DNA from: Nectonema munidae
Taxonomy: Eukaryota > Nematomorpha > Nectonematoida > Nectonematidae
Direction: 5' to 3'
Assembly (NCBI GenBank): GCA_030549495.1
Contig: JAUIRK010000509.1
Location: 124,001 to 188,000, forward strand
DNA: 64,000 nucleotides
Under the pieces are notes generated by a model. It saw nothing but the letters and a program-made list of their open reading frames with translations. It was not told the DNA's origin and did not search any database. This document shows positions 12,355 through 24,491 of this stretch, in pieces. The stretch's first letter is position 1. Each line of letters starts with the position of its first letter. Made by a program: the position numbers and the translations under genes.

Positions 12355-12621
12355 GTAAACGAAGCGTTTGAGGAATTGAAGAAGAAAACGTGCTCGAATC
12401 CGAGTTTGCGCTTGTCCAAGGTGGAGATTCTGCGCAACGCGATCACCTACATACGCACTCTGGAGATCATATTGCGACAGAATCCTAAAGTCGATAAAGA
12501 ATCCTCTGAGCTCCTCGACCACCCATCCCCCCTTTTCTTGTCAAGCAACAGCAACAACAACACTACTTCCTTTTTCTTTTCTTCATCTCCTCAATTTTGT
12601 TCCGAGCCGAAGTGGAATCAG
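12355..12621 (+). CDS. MyoD/nautilus-type factor, exon with helix-loop-helix
   Basis: Starts right after the acceptor tttttgcag (ends at 12354) in phase 0. It encodes [20 protein letters not shown] and [12 protein letters not shown], that is helix 1, loop and helix 2 of the myogenic bHLH domain, followed by a Ser/Asn-rich linker. It ends at the donor CAG/GTTTAC at 12621 in phase 0. The intron before it (9316-12354) cuts the bHLH domain between the basic region and helix 1. Vertebrate MyoD-family genes encode the whole bHLH in one exon. Part of the open frame continues past the donor but looks non-coding. Confidence 0.95.
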
Positions 12622-14201
12622 GTTTACTTTATTTTTGGGAAAAATATCTTTATTTCGAATTTCACTCGCCCTTTTTTGGAATCACAAATGGAAATAATTG
12701 ATGCTTATTTGTGATCTTGCCCACCTCCCATTAAAATCTTAATCTTAACCTAACCTCCAATCCAAATTTTTATTATTTCAAATAATTTTCCTTTTTTGTT
12801 TTTTTCTAATAATATTGGTCTATTTTTATGTCAGAAATAGATCTTGCCCTAAATATCACAAAAAGATAATAATGAAATTCTCCAATAATAATTCAAATAT
12901 AATTCATTTCTAATTTTTGGCACTAATTTTATCCAAGCGTCTTTAACGAATAGATTCGCTTTAATAAACTCACATCCTTTAATGCGCCCGGTGCATCTAT
13001 TAATGTACATTTAAGCGCCCCTCCCCCGTCCTCTTTGCTTCGTTTTCTCCGAGGATTTGTTTGATGAACCGAATGTTGGCGAAAATTCACTTATTTAAAA
13101 CTTTTTACGGAATAGATTATTATTATGTATTCCATCGCTGTTTATTCTTAATAATTTATAGTATCAACCGTTTTTTTTACGAATTACTGGAACTTTGTGT
13201 TAAAAATAAAGTACTTTGTGTAGATTGCGAGTCCTTTAGCTTTATCGGCGGACTAGATTTGTCATCCTAAGATCAAGAGGGAGGAAATACTTTTTTTTTT
13301 AGAAAATTTTACAAGTTCTACCAAAAGGCAACGCATATTTGTTGATAATAAATTTTACCTCTTTTTTTGAAATTTACGTCAAAAAATGCGCTAAAATTTA
13401 TCATTTTTTGTTCTTTATCACGATTTATTGAAGTTTTTACCTCTTATAAAATCAAATGATTTATCTTGTAAAATAAGTTCATCACGTTGCCCATTTTCAA
13501 GACTCATTTCTAGAAGAGCTCTTCCTCTTTGTTGAACTTTGCAGAGTTCAACAAAAAATTGCGACATCAATATTTTCTATAGGTCGAATTTAGTGTAACA
13601 TGAAATTTATTTATTTTTTAAAAATTTTTCTGATGTCAATTAAAATTAATGAATACATAGATCAAGACAATTAAAATAATCAATTTAAATCATAATAAAA
13701 ACTATACCTCTTAAAAATTTAAGTTTTCTGTTCCCCTGTTTCAAATTTATTAATATGATGTATTTGCCAATTTTAAAAGCATAACTTAAGTACATTCAAT
13801 CGGGGTCAAGTAAATAGAAGTTAAGATTAAAATAAAATTTTACTAAGATCGTGCGGTCTTCAGAGATTCCTAAAAGAAACCGGGAGAAGTGGAATCTGGA
13901 TTTTAAACGTCCGCTTTGAAAAAATGTAACCGATGTGAAAGGATTGTACACATTCGTAGACTTGAAATATTTTGCAAGTTCTTGTGAAAAGAGCGTTTGA
14001 ATTTGAGATTTAAAAACAAATGGATGAAGATTTTTTTTTATTTTTGAAAATGTCTTGACGCCATCTTTACATCCCATTTTAATATTATTGAGAAGAATGA
14101 TGAGACAAAGAAATCTACTTCAACAAACAAGAACGTGAAAAGTGGGCGAAGTTCAATGAACAGGATGAGTATGCGTTAATGATCCTTTTTTCTTTTTTCA
14201 G
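12622..14201. other. MyoD intron 2, no other feature seen
   Basis: AT-rich 1.6-kb intron bounded by a GT at 12622 and an AG at 14200-14201. No recognised repeats. A minus-strand open frame at 13796-14077 is not convincing. Confidence 0.6.
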
Positions 14202-14438
14202 TCTGCCTCTTCTTTATCCTCGAATGCTGTTTTAGACGAGGGCATTTCTTCGCTGGACAAGTTGTCTCTGATGGTGGAGAACATCTCTCCCAATTCCCAC
14301 GCTTCCGAATGCAGCCTCAAACACTTCGTCAACGCGAAAAGAGGCGAAGCCTCCGTATCCTCTTCGCCTTCTTCGTGCACGTCAGAATTTCCGATACTCA
14401 TTAAAAGGGAACCGCCATCAAATTTTGAAGATTATTAA
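14202..14438 (+). CDS. MyoD/nautilus-type factor, C-terminal exon
   Basis: The acceptor tcttttttcag (ends at 14201) leads in phase 0 into 78 codons and a TAA at 14436-14438. The exon contains GISSLDKLSLMVENIS, which matches the helix III motif near the C terminus of MyoD-family activators (vertebrate form SSLDCLSSIVDRIS). A Ser-rich tail follows, ending in an IKREP-type motif. All three exons join in phase 0 without frameshift or internal stop, so the gene looks functional. Identification by motif order is firm, but orthology to Drosophila nautilus was not tested. Confidence 0.93.
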   Translation, partial: SASSLSSNAVLDEGISSLDKLSLMVENISPNSHASECSLKHFVNAKRGEASVSSSPSSCTSEFPILIKREPPSNFEDY

Positions 14439-14731
14439 TAAAATATTTCCTTAACTTCTTTACTTTCTATTTTTTGGCCGATGCAGAAGAGAATTTGTGA
14501 AAGGAATGGAGCCGGATACTTTAACCTTCGCTTTACAGACTTTATGCATTTTTAACACCGGAGTATGTTAAAGATTTTTGTAAAAAAAAATATTACTTTA
14601 TTTGAAATTAGTCTACTTGCAATCAGAGCACAATACAGAGAAATGTAGCTTACTTAAAAAGGTGTTCCACTTTTCGCATTTGTCTTGTGGTTTTATTTTT
14701 CCTTGAAGTACAAAAAAAATCCGTGAAAAAA

Positions 14732-16228
14732 TTAAAGGTTCTTTATGCTTGTTGGTAATTCATCTATGGAAGCTCGAACTTTCATACTTTCTTCTGATAA
14801 AGTGAATGGAAGCTTCTTTATAAATAGTTTACGCTCACTGTCTTTGTGTTTTGGATAATCCCGTGGTGAATTGAATTTAGCAATTAGCCAACTATTCAGG
14901 GTACAAACATCAAGGTAATTACAAAACACAGCGAGGGACCATTTCATGGTTGGCTTGTATGCATGATATGCTTTCACCATTCTGCTTGGGATATCAACAC
15001 GGCCTTTGTTTTCATTATAAGACAGTAGACTTTCAGGCTTAGAAGCGATATTGCTTATTTATACATTTTTGTGTTGTGAAGAAAGTATATAAACTATTTT
15101 AAAGTTTCTGCGAGTGTGTCTTTTTGGAATATAGGCACTTATTGCGACGTAGTTTGAGTAAGTTGTTCTACTTTCACATTCATTCAATTTTAGTTATTTT
15201 AGATACGGCGGTCTGAAAATTATTGGCAAAAATCTTTTGTTGGCCATAACTGTTCCTCAGACGGATATCTTCTTACTTTGAGCCCAAACGTATAGTTTAT
15301 GCGATGTAAAGTATCTGTCAGTGTAAAGACCACAACCTGGAGGGACCTTGCTTTTTTCAACCAACCTTTTAACAATTGATAAACCAGAAAAATAATGGCA
15401 ATCCTGTAAGTCAGATACATATATTTCAGGCATCATATAATGATAGTACTTGGAGTCATATATGATAAAATTTGATGCCATATCTACCAGGTTTGTGAGG
15501 ATCGTAAACTTTAACCGGACATCCTCCTCTGAAAGCCACAAGTTGTTCATCTACTGTAACGGCTGAATGAGGAGTCCAAAACTTGGAAAAAATATTAAGA
15601 AAGTGGTTATGAATATAGCGAACAGGACTGATTTTATCATTTGGATCGCGAACTTCTTTATCATTAAATCTTATGAAAATATGAATAAGCGTAAACATTT
15701 GGCGTTTAATAACAGCTCTCAGAAATCGACTTCCATAAAAAGAAAAAAGATCAGATGTTTTAATTTTCTGGTCACCATTTTGACCGATATAAAGCAATAT
15801 AGCAAAATACGACTTGAAAACTTTTATAACAATGAATTAACTCCAAGTTCTTTCAGGTGTTGGATCTGAAAAAAAAGTGCAAAATAAGAGAAAGTTGTTT
15901 GTAAAAGAACTGACTTATAATTAGATTCTAGCTTTAGCATTGTCATCTTATATATGTATTGAATAATTTCAGGTGTCAAGAATGAATTGAAATTTTTTAA
16001 AACATTTGACTCATTTTTACATCCTTTGTGGGGACCAGGAGGAAAACAAGAAAAATCTCTGATGTAACTTCCCCTGCGAGTAGCTTGAGATGACCAAGAA
16101 TAGTCTGTTGAGTCTGGAGCTACTAGATTATTATCATCCATTTCTTCAGCAATATGAAGTGAAGAAGTAGAAGAACGTGTTCTCGCTTCACTTGAAGAAA
16201 AATTAGAACTTTCCTGAGAACTTGACAT
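14732..16228 (-). mobile_element. piggyBac transposase relic, longer copy
   Basis: Reading down the minus strand from an ATG at 16228, there is a Ser/Glu-rich N terminus with FSCFPPGPHKGC. The conserved core follows (DKISPVRYIHNHFL, then TVDEQLVAFRGGCPVKVYDPHKPGRYGIK in the next frame), then GLYTDRYFTS and finally KAYHAYKPTMKWSL with a C-terminal stretch near 14800-14980. These are the domains of DDE_Tnp_1_7 (piggyBac) in order, but they are split over at least four frames by stops and frameshifts, and the C-terminal finger was not found. It lies just downstream of the MyoD stop codon, in opposite orientation. Confidence 0.9.
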
Positions 16229-16268
16229 AATTCAAAACTAGAGGGGAAGTGTGAAGCAGAAGTATATG

Positions 16269-16412
16269 ATGGATGATGAAAGTGAATGAGCAAAACAGTT
16301 GTAGCAGATATGTTTATAAATCAATACCACAAAGTTCAACATGGATGATGAAAGTGAATGAGCAAAACAGTTGTAGCAGATATGTTTATAAATCAATACC
16401 ACAAAGTTCAAC
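16269..16412. repeat. 72-bp exact tandem duplication
   Basis: The unit beginning atggatgatgaaagtgaatg and ending ccacaaagttcaac occurs twice back to back (starts at 16269 and 16341) without visible differences. It lies 40 bp upstream of the start codon of the minus-strand piggyBac relic. This looks like a recent duplication. Confidence 0.95.
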
Positions 16413-18630
16413 TTCTTTCAGCCATCAATGAAAGAAACAGAAAAAGCAACTGTGATGCGTAATGTGCGAAACTATGCAGCGCATGATATAAAAATCACGT
16501 CAAGAAGTTATTTGTTTACAATTCAGTCCGTATCACAATTGTTTATGCTTTTATAAGCGGTCTGCATGGACAAATGTGAAAATCTGAATCTCCCTCGATG
16601 TATCTGCGAAAAAGTTTTTGAGTAACCGTTGCTATTCGAATCGTTATACCGTAAAATTATTTATAACACGTTGGGCCTTGTCTGTTCTTACAAATTTGCC
16701 TGACGTAATAAGTCTGCCAACACAAGCAGACTGCAACGGGAATAAGCTATGTCATTGATGAAAACCGTTGATGCCCATACAAGTATTTACTGTATTTCAT
16801 AAAAACTATTTTAAGTTAAAAAATACTCAAGTTCAATACTCATCCTTAAAAAATTTTGAATATGTTTAGAAGCAATACAAATAATAGTATAAAAATTATA
16901 AAAAGGATTAATTTTTTTTTATTACTTCTATAAAATAAACCTTTACAAGAGTAGATAAAAAAATTTCATTATAGATGGCGTTAATTTTTTTTCGATAAAC
17001 TAAATTTTTTTATATTATCTACTGAACTAAAAGAATTTTTCGGTTAAAAATCCTGCTAAACAAAACTAAGTAAAACTTTGTATCTAAAAAAAGATGTTCG
17101 AAAAAAATTAATGTAAAAATGCATAGAGTCTGTAAACCACGTTTTGAGAAAAGAGTCTGTAAAGAGAAGGTTAAGGCTGTATCATCTCCTAATGAAATTT
17201 ATCTTCTGAAACAGTTAGTTGATTTGTTAGTCAAAGAAAATTGTCAATATACTTCAACTTGGGGATTGAGTTCCTACACGCACCAAAAGAAAGATTGTGA
17301 ACTACTGAAATGGTGTAGAGGCAAAAACCTATGAGCTAAACGCGACAGGAGAACTGGATTATGCGCGATGATGAAGTTGATTCCCTATAACCTCATTTTT
17401 AATGAATGAATGATCTCGAACTTTGAAAACAATGCCAATTCTAAATGAACTGTACTGGCCCAATTTTTGAATCCTTTCACATTTTTTTAATGCCGACATC
17501 TCCAAAATCGATTGTTTTTAAAAGAAATTAAAAATCTACATAGAATAACTAATTCTACTCGTTTTCAAATCTATTTTATAAGTTATCAATATCCTATGAC
17601 GACAGCCTAACTTTTATTTTAATTATAGTTTTCTACTTTGTTTAGAGTTTAGATGATTTGTCGCGATGAATCCGCCTTTTATAACAGATCTGGGATCATA
17701 TCATGCCATTTGTTATTGAACGACGTAATTTTTCGACGTATTCGCTGGCGTAACCAGTAATCATTATTCCTAGGAGAACTGCTGTATGTGTTTATAAGTT
17801 ATGGGACGATACTAAAAACTATTATTCCGTCATCAGTGTTTGTTCAGTAGTGTGTAAGTTTAGCGGATCAAGGTGCTACATGTTATAGAGGTTTTAAAAT
17901 GATGAATTTCGTTGAGTTCTTGTGTATTTTATTTCTTGTTGGTGTAAAATTTAAGCGTCCTGAAAAATAAAGAGGCGTGTGAACTTGAACATAAATAAAA
18001 TATGGCTGTATTTGTATGGGGATTGCCTGTACTCATGTAAGTAACTCTTTAAAATGTCGATTTATTAAAAAATTCAAAATCCTAAGTGAACTTTTATAAG
18101 CATTATTTTGGGTTAGGAAAATGTAGGGTTACGGTTGAAACTTTTAAAGAAAAACTTAAGCTTTTTTTTCTTATCCATCAGCAGGAATGTGTGTAAAAGA
18201 ATCGGAAAGTGTATCGGGAAAGTTTTCCCGATATCATTCCGATGCAAAAACTTGAAAAAAGCGCACGACTTACGACTTTCATTCTCTCTTCCGTATTTTA
18301 TCATTGTTTTTAATCACAGTCGATTCACATGATACGACAGTCATCACTTCACCCACCACTTAGCCTCAGAACCTTCCATCAGCCGTGGAAGCTAGTAGCT
18401 ATATTGGAGACATGAAATTCTTCACGTTTTTAAAGATAGTTAATCACTAATAAAAATATACGTTTAAGAAGTGTTTTTCATCTAAAACTTGTGTATTCCG
18501 TGAAATATCTATTCCACTGTCATATGGGGCGCGCCACGTATGTTAAAAAAAGTGGAAAGCTCCGGTATTTACTTTTTGAAAATTCTTTGTTACTGGATAA
18601 GTGGAAAATTTATTTTGTTGATGCAGAAAT
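16413..18630. other. No gene recognised
   Basis: AT-rich. A + frame at 17119-17334 (71 codons, Lys/Cys-rich) has no recognised domain and no convincing splice sites. The phrase tccgccttttataacagatc near 17670 recurs in altered form near 46953, suggesting another dispersed repeat. Confidence 0.35.
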
Positions 18631-18639
18631 TCAAAAAAC

Positions 18640-18780
18640 TTCAAGTGGAACATTTTTCTACTGTAAAAGTAAGAGGCCTTTCTGGGGACCAGGAGGAAAA
18701 CGAGAAAAATCTATGATGTTCAAACTTGGAAGAAATTTGATAGTACTTTTTTTTGAAAAATTTGATAGTACTCAAGGATG
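18640..18780 (-). mobile_element. piggyBac N-terminal fragment
   Basis: Minus-strand translation gives IIDFSRFPPGPQKG, a close match to the IRDFSCFPPGPHKG of the relic at 14732-16228. The nucleotide match is strongest at 18678-18716. No further transposase domains were recognised nearby. Confidence 0.65.
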
Positions 18781-18799
18781 GAGTAATTTGTTCTAACAA

Positions 18800-21060
18800 C
18801 CTGCAAAATGAAAGGGTACCCCATCTTAATAGTCATTTGATAATGATAAAAATATTTAAAGACTTAAAAGTATCCTTAATTATTATAAAGGGTATATGAG
18901 TTTCATTTTGTCAGACTCAAAATGTCCAGTTCCAATTCCTAGTCTACTTAAAAATTTCATTACCCCATTTCGTTAAAAAATTCAATTTTTTTCATTACTA
19001 AATGATCCACTTAAAAAATCCGGCTTCGATTCCTATTTTTTTAAAATCCTTTCTAATCTGTGACCGTGGTTTACTAGGCCGAATCTGCATACTCAAGAAT
19101 CCCGTGGGTGTAGAACATGAGAGAATCAGCATTTTTTTGCGGTGTCCTTGTCAAGAAATCTTTAAAGCATGGATTCTTTGTTCATACGAGAAGTGTGCTT
19201 CATCAAGGCATGTTAATAGACGGGGGAGAATCAAAGCTGCATAAAGGAAATACAATTTTGCGTGCATTAAAGCCCTAAATCTAGGCGATGTTCAAATGAG
19301 ATAGTCATTTTTGACAAAGATGGCAATAAAGTTTATGTAAAGCAAAAATTGGACGTAGATTTTTATTATATTGAACATTTTCGCGCTCAAGCTCTTTTTC
19401 AACTGTCACATTCAAATACTATTTTGTTTTACCATACTCTTTCTCGACAAAGTGACAAAAAGACTACTTACCAAATAGTGGCAACAGAAAAAAAAGTATA
19501 TTTGAATGAGTTTTGGTTGAAAAAGAGGGAATCTCTTCACTTTCCATTTTTATTTTACTTATGACACCGGAATCTCTAAAAAGAATCCAGTAAAGTTTAT
19601 ATTTCTTCAAAAGAATGACTCCCGCCTCTTTTTTACAATTAAATTTTTTGGTATGCATTGAAACATCGATTGGTGAAAACTAAAAACCACGCTGAACAGC
19701 TTTCTAATGAACACTTTTATTTGATTGTTCAATGTAGAGAGGTTGTTCTGTGTGTGGTTTTTATAAAATTTTCAAAAATTACGAGCAAAAGACATAAATT
19801 TCAAGAATAGTTACTTCAAAGAAATTTTAATATTTGAAGTTTTTGCTTTCCCATCATCATATATACGTTGATACTAAGACTCAACCGCCATAATATTACA
19901 AATTTTACTGATCATATCAGGATATTGATACGTGTTTGAAGAACACAGAAAATTGATGTTTTTTTGAATAGGCTTAGTATCAATAAGTCAAAATCAAAAG
20001 CGATTGATTCTTTTTTCACGAAATAGGCACTTAGTGTCAATAGATACTAACTTGGGTATTCAGCTGGCGGATACATTTAATTCCTCAGGCCTTGTTATTA
20101 ACAATAAATTGCAGTGGGACAGGACAGACACACTGCCCAAGTTTCACTAAGATTGAATCATGTCGTTTCCATAGTAAAGTTATCAAGAAATATATACACT
20201 ACAGAAATCAAGCTTCTAGTATACGAACGTTTATTTCTTCCGCCCTTAACTACTATAGCGTCATTAAACGGGGATATTAGAAGCCGGACATAATTTTAAA
20301 GTTTCAAAAAAAAAAGCGATAAGAAATGTTTTCAACAAAAAAGCTTTAACTCTCATACTTCATCCCTTTTTCAAAGCAGCAATCTCCTTAGATTTAATGA
20401 CATCTATAACGTGCAAATGCTAAAATTCCTATGGAGTTATTTCAACAACTACCTACCCCAAGTGTTTGACAATTGGCGTATTCTTAAATCTTCGCCATGC
20501 TAATATTCGCTAAATGTCTTTAAATCAGACAGTCATTCCCCATCATATTAACAACAGAAAGTTTAAAGACTCTTTGAGGTGATATAGAGCCTTCAGATAA
20601 AAAATATAATTGAACACTTCATATCATTACACATATCAAATTGTAGTACTACTTCATGTTATGTATGTAGCCTTTGAACATATGAATTTAATTAATGCTT
20701 ATTATAAGTTGTCTTGTGTGAGCATTTCTGATCTTAAAAAAATTTAAGGGAATGCTATATAATTATGACATTTGTGACAGCAAAAATGTTGAGAAGTTAA
20801 TTCTAAAAAGATCTTGAGAAGTAGAGGAGGAATGCATAAGTTGAATTAATTTATTTCACAATCAAATGCTCGTGAATATTTTACTTAAAATGAGTTTTTC
20901 AAGAATGTTTCAAAAAGGCATGCTTCGCCTTCAAATGCACTTCAATTTTACTTGCTAAACTTTTAACACAACAAATATTTTGAGAAAGAGTGTGGTCACA
21001 GCAAACACACATTTTACCAGCTTTTATACTTTACAAACAAAGTAAACTGATGTGTCTGAA
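18800..21060. other. No gene recognised
   Basis: AT-rich intergenic sequence between transposon fragments and the SH3 gene. Several frames of 60-80 codons exist (for example 19002-19244) without recognisable domains. Confidence 0.35.
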
Positions 21061-21075
21061 GATAGACGCGATCTT

Positions 21076-21526
21076 CTATATGGTGATTTCAAATCTTGAG
21101 TTGATACACTTGACACTTGTGCCATTGTGGTGTATCTTTTTGATGTAGGTCAATGGAACGAAGCCTTGACCTCCTTTTTGATTTTCAACCCAGATCCAAT
21201 CGGGATCACGATTTTTGCACGTGACACTCACGATTTGGCCTCGACAAACAGTCAAATCACAACTTTCTCTCGCAACGTAATCGTACATCACCAAGTACTC
21301 GCCAATTTCCGGAACTTTGCACAAAACATCCAACAAGACGCACTCATCATCCTCATTCACTTTTTTTTCCTTCGATCTTTCATTTGAATTTAATTCACTT
21401 AGCGTGTCTTTTACTGCTTCTCCTTTTTCCTCTTCACATTCGTCTTTCATCGCTTCTTGTTTCCGTATTTTTGCGTTTTGTTCAATTTCATTCAGAATCT
21501 CGTATAGCATGGATTCTTCTTTTTTC
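21076..21526 (-). CDS. Multi-SH3 protein (Dlish-like), last exon with SH3 domain
   Basis: After the acceptor tttgaatag (exon starts at 21526, entering after two bases of a split AGG codon) come about 70 residues of charged, probably coiled sequence. A complete SH3 domain follows: YLVMYDYVARESCDL (ALYDY-type start), the acidic RT loop, DPDWIWVE (the conserved Trp pair) and GFVPLTYI (the G-x-x-P-x-x-Y signature). The stop is at 21076-21078. The exon joins the 22409-23211 exon in frame across the 22408-21527 intron. SH3 domains bind proline-rich ligands in signalling or cortical scaffolds. Confidence 0.85.
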
Positions 21527-21834
21527 CTATTCAAATAAATAAATCATTATTTAGCAAATTTAAAAAGATTCAAAATAGGACGCATATCATTAACATAGAA
21601 TATCTAATGAAGTTAGAAGCACTTCTCTAAAATCTACTTCTCTAAACTTTTGAGTCTGATATAATGTACAATTTTAGAAGTTCGATTGTATTTATTTAGA
21701 CAAAACAATGTCTTCGTGGTGAACATCACTGAAAAAAATCATCAAATTTTAAGCTGTCACTCATGACATAACTCTTTTATCGGTTACTTTCACCATAACA
21801 CAAAAGACACTTTTTGTGACCTATTTGTGACGAC

Positions 21835-21905
21835 TAAAGAGCGGAATCGAACCCAGACCATCTGGATCGATACCCCACGCTCCTACCACTAAGCCACTAC
21901 CAACA
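21835..21905 (-). repeat. tRNA-derived SINE, family B (in SH3-gene intron)
   Basis: The minus strand reads gtagtggcttagtggtagga (A-box region) and then ccagatggtctgggttcgat (B-box region), which is a tRNA-like promoter head. Copies with the same phrases lie at 30845-30965 (+) and 62030-62170 (minus). Confidence 0.82.
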
Positions 21906-22330
21906 AAGTCAATTTTTTCATAGAACGAAATTTAAAAATTGACATTTTTTACAAAGTATAACATAGGTATGTTAATTAATGAAATTATAGATATAGAAGT
22001 ATCATGCTTTCGAAACTGTTTTAAGAGTTTATCTGATATAGACAATAAGTTATTTACACTCTTATTCAAAAGCTGTTTGAAAGATAAAGACTATTGATTT
22101 TGTTTGACAATTTTTAGCACATACCTTGGAAATGGTTTCAAAGGATGGAGGAAGGGATTTTAGCAGCCCCTTGTCAAAGATACAATACAAATAATTTCAT
22201 TATTCCTGCTAGATGTCAAACTATGCTTCCCTTTGAATGGATACTTACTTATAAAGAAAAAGAATATTTCTCGCAATTTTTTTCTTAATTAACCTAAGTT
22301 AATTAAATTATTATTATTATTAATTAAGTT

Positions 22331-22392
22331 ATGATAAAGTGTCGTGTGATGAAATGTCGCGTGATGAAGTGTCGTGTGATGAAATGTCGTAG
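22331..22392. repeat. 15-bp tandem repeat beside a splice donor
   Basis: About four units of the type cgtgtgatgaaatgt, immediately intronic of the SH3-gene exon ending at 22409. If intron read-through occurred, the repeat would be translated as RHFIT units before a stop. Confidence 0.85.
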
Positions 22393-22408
22393 CACGAGAA
22401 TTTCGTAC

Positions 22409-23211
22409 CTGTTGTGTTCCGCGTTGATTTCATTTCTGTTTGCATCCAATTTTTTACTTTTGTTTCGAAGTTTTTCAATTTTGATCATTGAGTAGAAGAC
22501 TTGCCACAGCTTGTACATCTGATCCTTCATGCCAGAAGACAGTTTCATTTGGGAAGCGCAATTCCGGCTGAACTTGCTAGGCAGCTTGAGCGAGCTTCTG
22601 CTCTTGGATGTCTTCAGGTGTTCCACACAGTCCATGCTGCGCGCCTTTTTCAGGTGCGCGACGCAACTGTTTCTGCGTTCTTTCTTCTCGGTCCGGCGCT
22701 TTCTACTCACGCTCTGGAAGTAATGGTTGAAGCGACTGCCACAGTTTTCCTTGCGGGCCGTTTCATCAGGGCTGTTGTTTTTGCCTTTGTCCCGCTCTTT
22801 GTTCTCGGCACGGCTCTCATCCATGATGGAGTATATGACGGGCGTGGAGTGACTACTGTCCATCGACATGTCACTGTAAATCTGGCAAAAGTGATACTTC
22901 TTAAGCTCCTCTGTTTTGCTGCCTTCGCCTTTTTCCGCTACTCCTTTTCGCGACTTTTTGGCTTCGCCTTTTAGCGCACAATGCAAATTACTTTCGTGCA
23001 TGATGTATTCGGTGAAGTTTTGAAAGCCATCACTTCTGGCGCCTTCCTTATCGAAGCAACGACTTCTATCCTTGAAGATGCTCTCTTGGAACGGAACTTC
23101 CTTACTTTGGTGGTGCTCGCGATTCACACGATTTTCGCAATCATCATCATCCTCTTCTTCAAAATCATTTTCCTCACTTTCTTTGATCTCTCGTTTGGGC
23201 TCGCTCGCATT
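22409..23211 (-). CDS. Multi-SH3 protein (Dlish-like), large middle exon
   Basis: An 803-nt exon with the acceptor tttatcag (starts at 23211 with codon AAT) and the donor AACAG/GTACGA at 22409, leaving two bases of a split Arg codon completed by the next exon. The product is low-complexity and hydrophilic. It has an acidic run (EEEDDDD), then a KKSRKGVAEK-type basic stretch, a Ser-rich segment (SMDSSHSTPVIYS) and several clusters of Arg/Lys. No folded domain was recognised, so it is a disordered linker between SH3 domains. Base composition is much less AT-rich than the introns, which supports coding. Confidence 0.78.
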
Positions 23212-23319
23212 CTGATAAACTTAAAGAAGCCAAAACGTAATTTTTTACTGTTGACACTTTTAAGGAAAATAAAAAATACTTTTTTAAAAATTAAAAGACT
23301 TGGATCTCCTGAAGAACGA

Positions 23320-23390
23320 CCACTCCAACGAACATGAGTTCCGGAGAGGAAATTGTGGGTGAACTTTCTTCCAGCGAGTCTATGTTGTAA
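23320..23390 (-). CDS. Probable small exon of the multi-SH3 gene
   Basis: A short codon-like stretch on the minus strand reads SYNIDSLEESSPTISSPELM just upstream of the large exon, in a frame that can join it in phase 0. Neither its acceptor (possibly cttgag near 23392) nor its donor (possibly TTC/GTTGGA near 23330) is a clear consensus, so the ends are approximate and a further exon may be missing. Confidence 0.45.
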
Positions 23391-23944
23391 CTTTCCTCAA
23401 GATACAGCATATTAAATCACTGATTATTATTTGAATATTTATCAATGAAATAAAATGACCATATGAAAATGAGCTTCAGGTTATCTATATTTCATATGGC
23501 ATATAAATATAGAAAATTGAGTTAGAGCGTTTTCCACACAAAATGGACTACGACTTTCGGATTAATAGCTAGGCAAGTATATCTTTTAGTTGCTTCTTAG
23601 TCTGGTGGTGTGATTCTTCAGGAGAAACATTTGGGGTCGTCGTTCTACAGGAGATCCAAAGACTTTACTAAGATTCGATGCCAGGCTTGATAGGCGCCCT
23701 TCTGGACAGATCACTGTTCATCCCTGTTAAATCATCGAACTTGAAACTGTTTTTCGATCAGGGTCCAGAAATCTCTATATCCTATTATGTGGGATGTGTT
23801 AATATTCGTGTAAATTTACAAAATTAGCGTTATTTCATGCAAATGTTTTCTAATTCTTTCAGAAAAAATAATGATTTGAAATTTTTTTAGAGCCTTCTCC
23901 TGCACCTCTTTGGTTACGGCCTACATATATCTACAGCGGTGGTA

Positions 23945-24360
23945 GGAAATCTCGGTCTCAGAAAACTCACTGTTGGAAAACTCAATTTTGAGATACTCGG
24001 TCTAAAAATTTTAAAGTCTGAAAATGCAGAAAAAAGATCAAGTCGTATAAAAGAGGTTCAGAGAGGCCAATAAAATGTATACTTGTTTAATTAAGATTAA
24101 TGGAGATATGATGTTTAGATTAAGTACACAAAAATGGTAAAGAATTTTTGTAGGAAAAAATCAGAAAATTAGTTCTCAGGAAGCTGGGTCTCTCAGTTGA
24201 AAACAAGCTCCCGGAAACTTGATAACTATTTGCATAGCTACTAATTTAAACTTGCTAAAGAAAAAAACTTATAATTTGCTTGAGGCCCAGCTTTTTGAGA
24301 TAGAATGTTCGATTCATAATTTTCTGAGACCGCGTAAACCTACAAATTTTCTGAGACGTT
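23945..24360. mobile_element. Foldback-type repeat in SH3-gene intron
   Basis: The phrase cggtctcagaaaa (23953) reappears inverted as ttttctgagaccg (24320) and again, shortened, at 24347. Further matched phrases on both sides (agctgggtctctcagtt; aggcccagctttttgagata) suggest a self-complementary non-autonomous element. Termini and target duplication were not resolved. Confidence 0.5.
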
Positions 24361-24491
24361 GATGCCGTCCACAAAATCTTAATCCGCCCTGCTCGCAATA
24401 CCCGGGTAAAATTTTGATAAAAACATTTCCACAGCAAAAATGAACGAATTGAAAAAACCTTCATGTTGTTGTTTTGTACATTCTTCCTCAC

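Noticed and set aside
21835-21905. Functional tRNA genes at the B-box phrases (also 5629, 30845, 33331, 45822, 62030)
   Set aside because: The tRNA-like heads lack complete cloverleaf pairing by eye, recur with shared non-tRNA tails and lie in introns or repeats, so they are SINEs.
22331-22392. RHFIT protein repeat at the end of the large SH3-gene exon
   Set aside because: It lies beyond the consensus donor at 22409, and the next exon joins in frame only when that donor is used, so it is intronic.
22501-22974. 157-codon + strand frame
   Set aside because: It lies opposite the large exon of the minus-strand SH3 gene, which has splice sites and in-frame joins. The + frame is its shadow.
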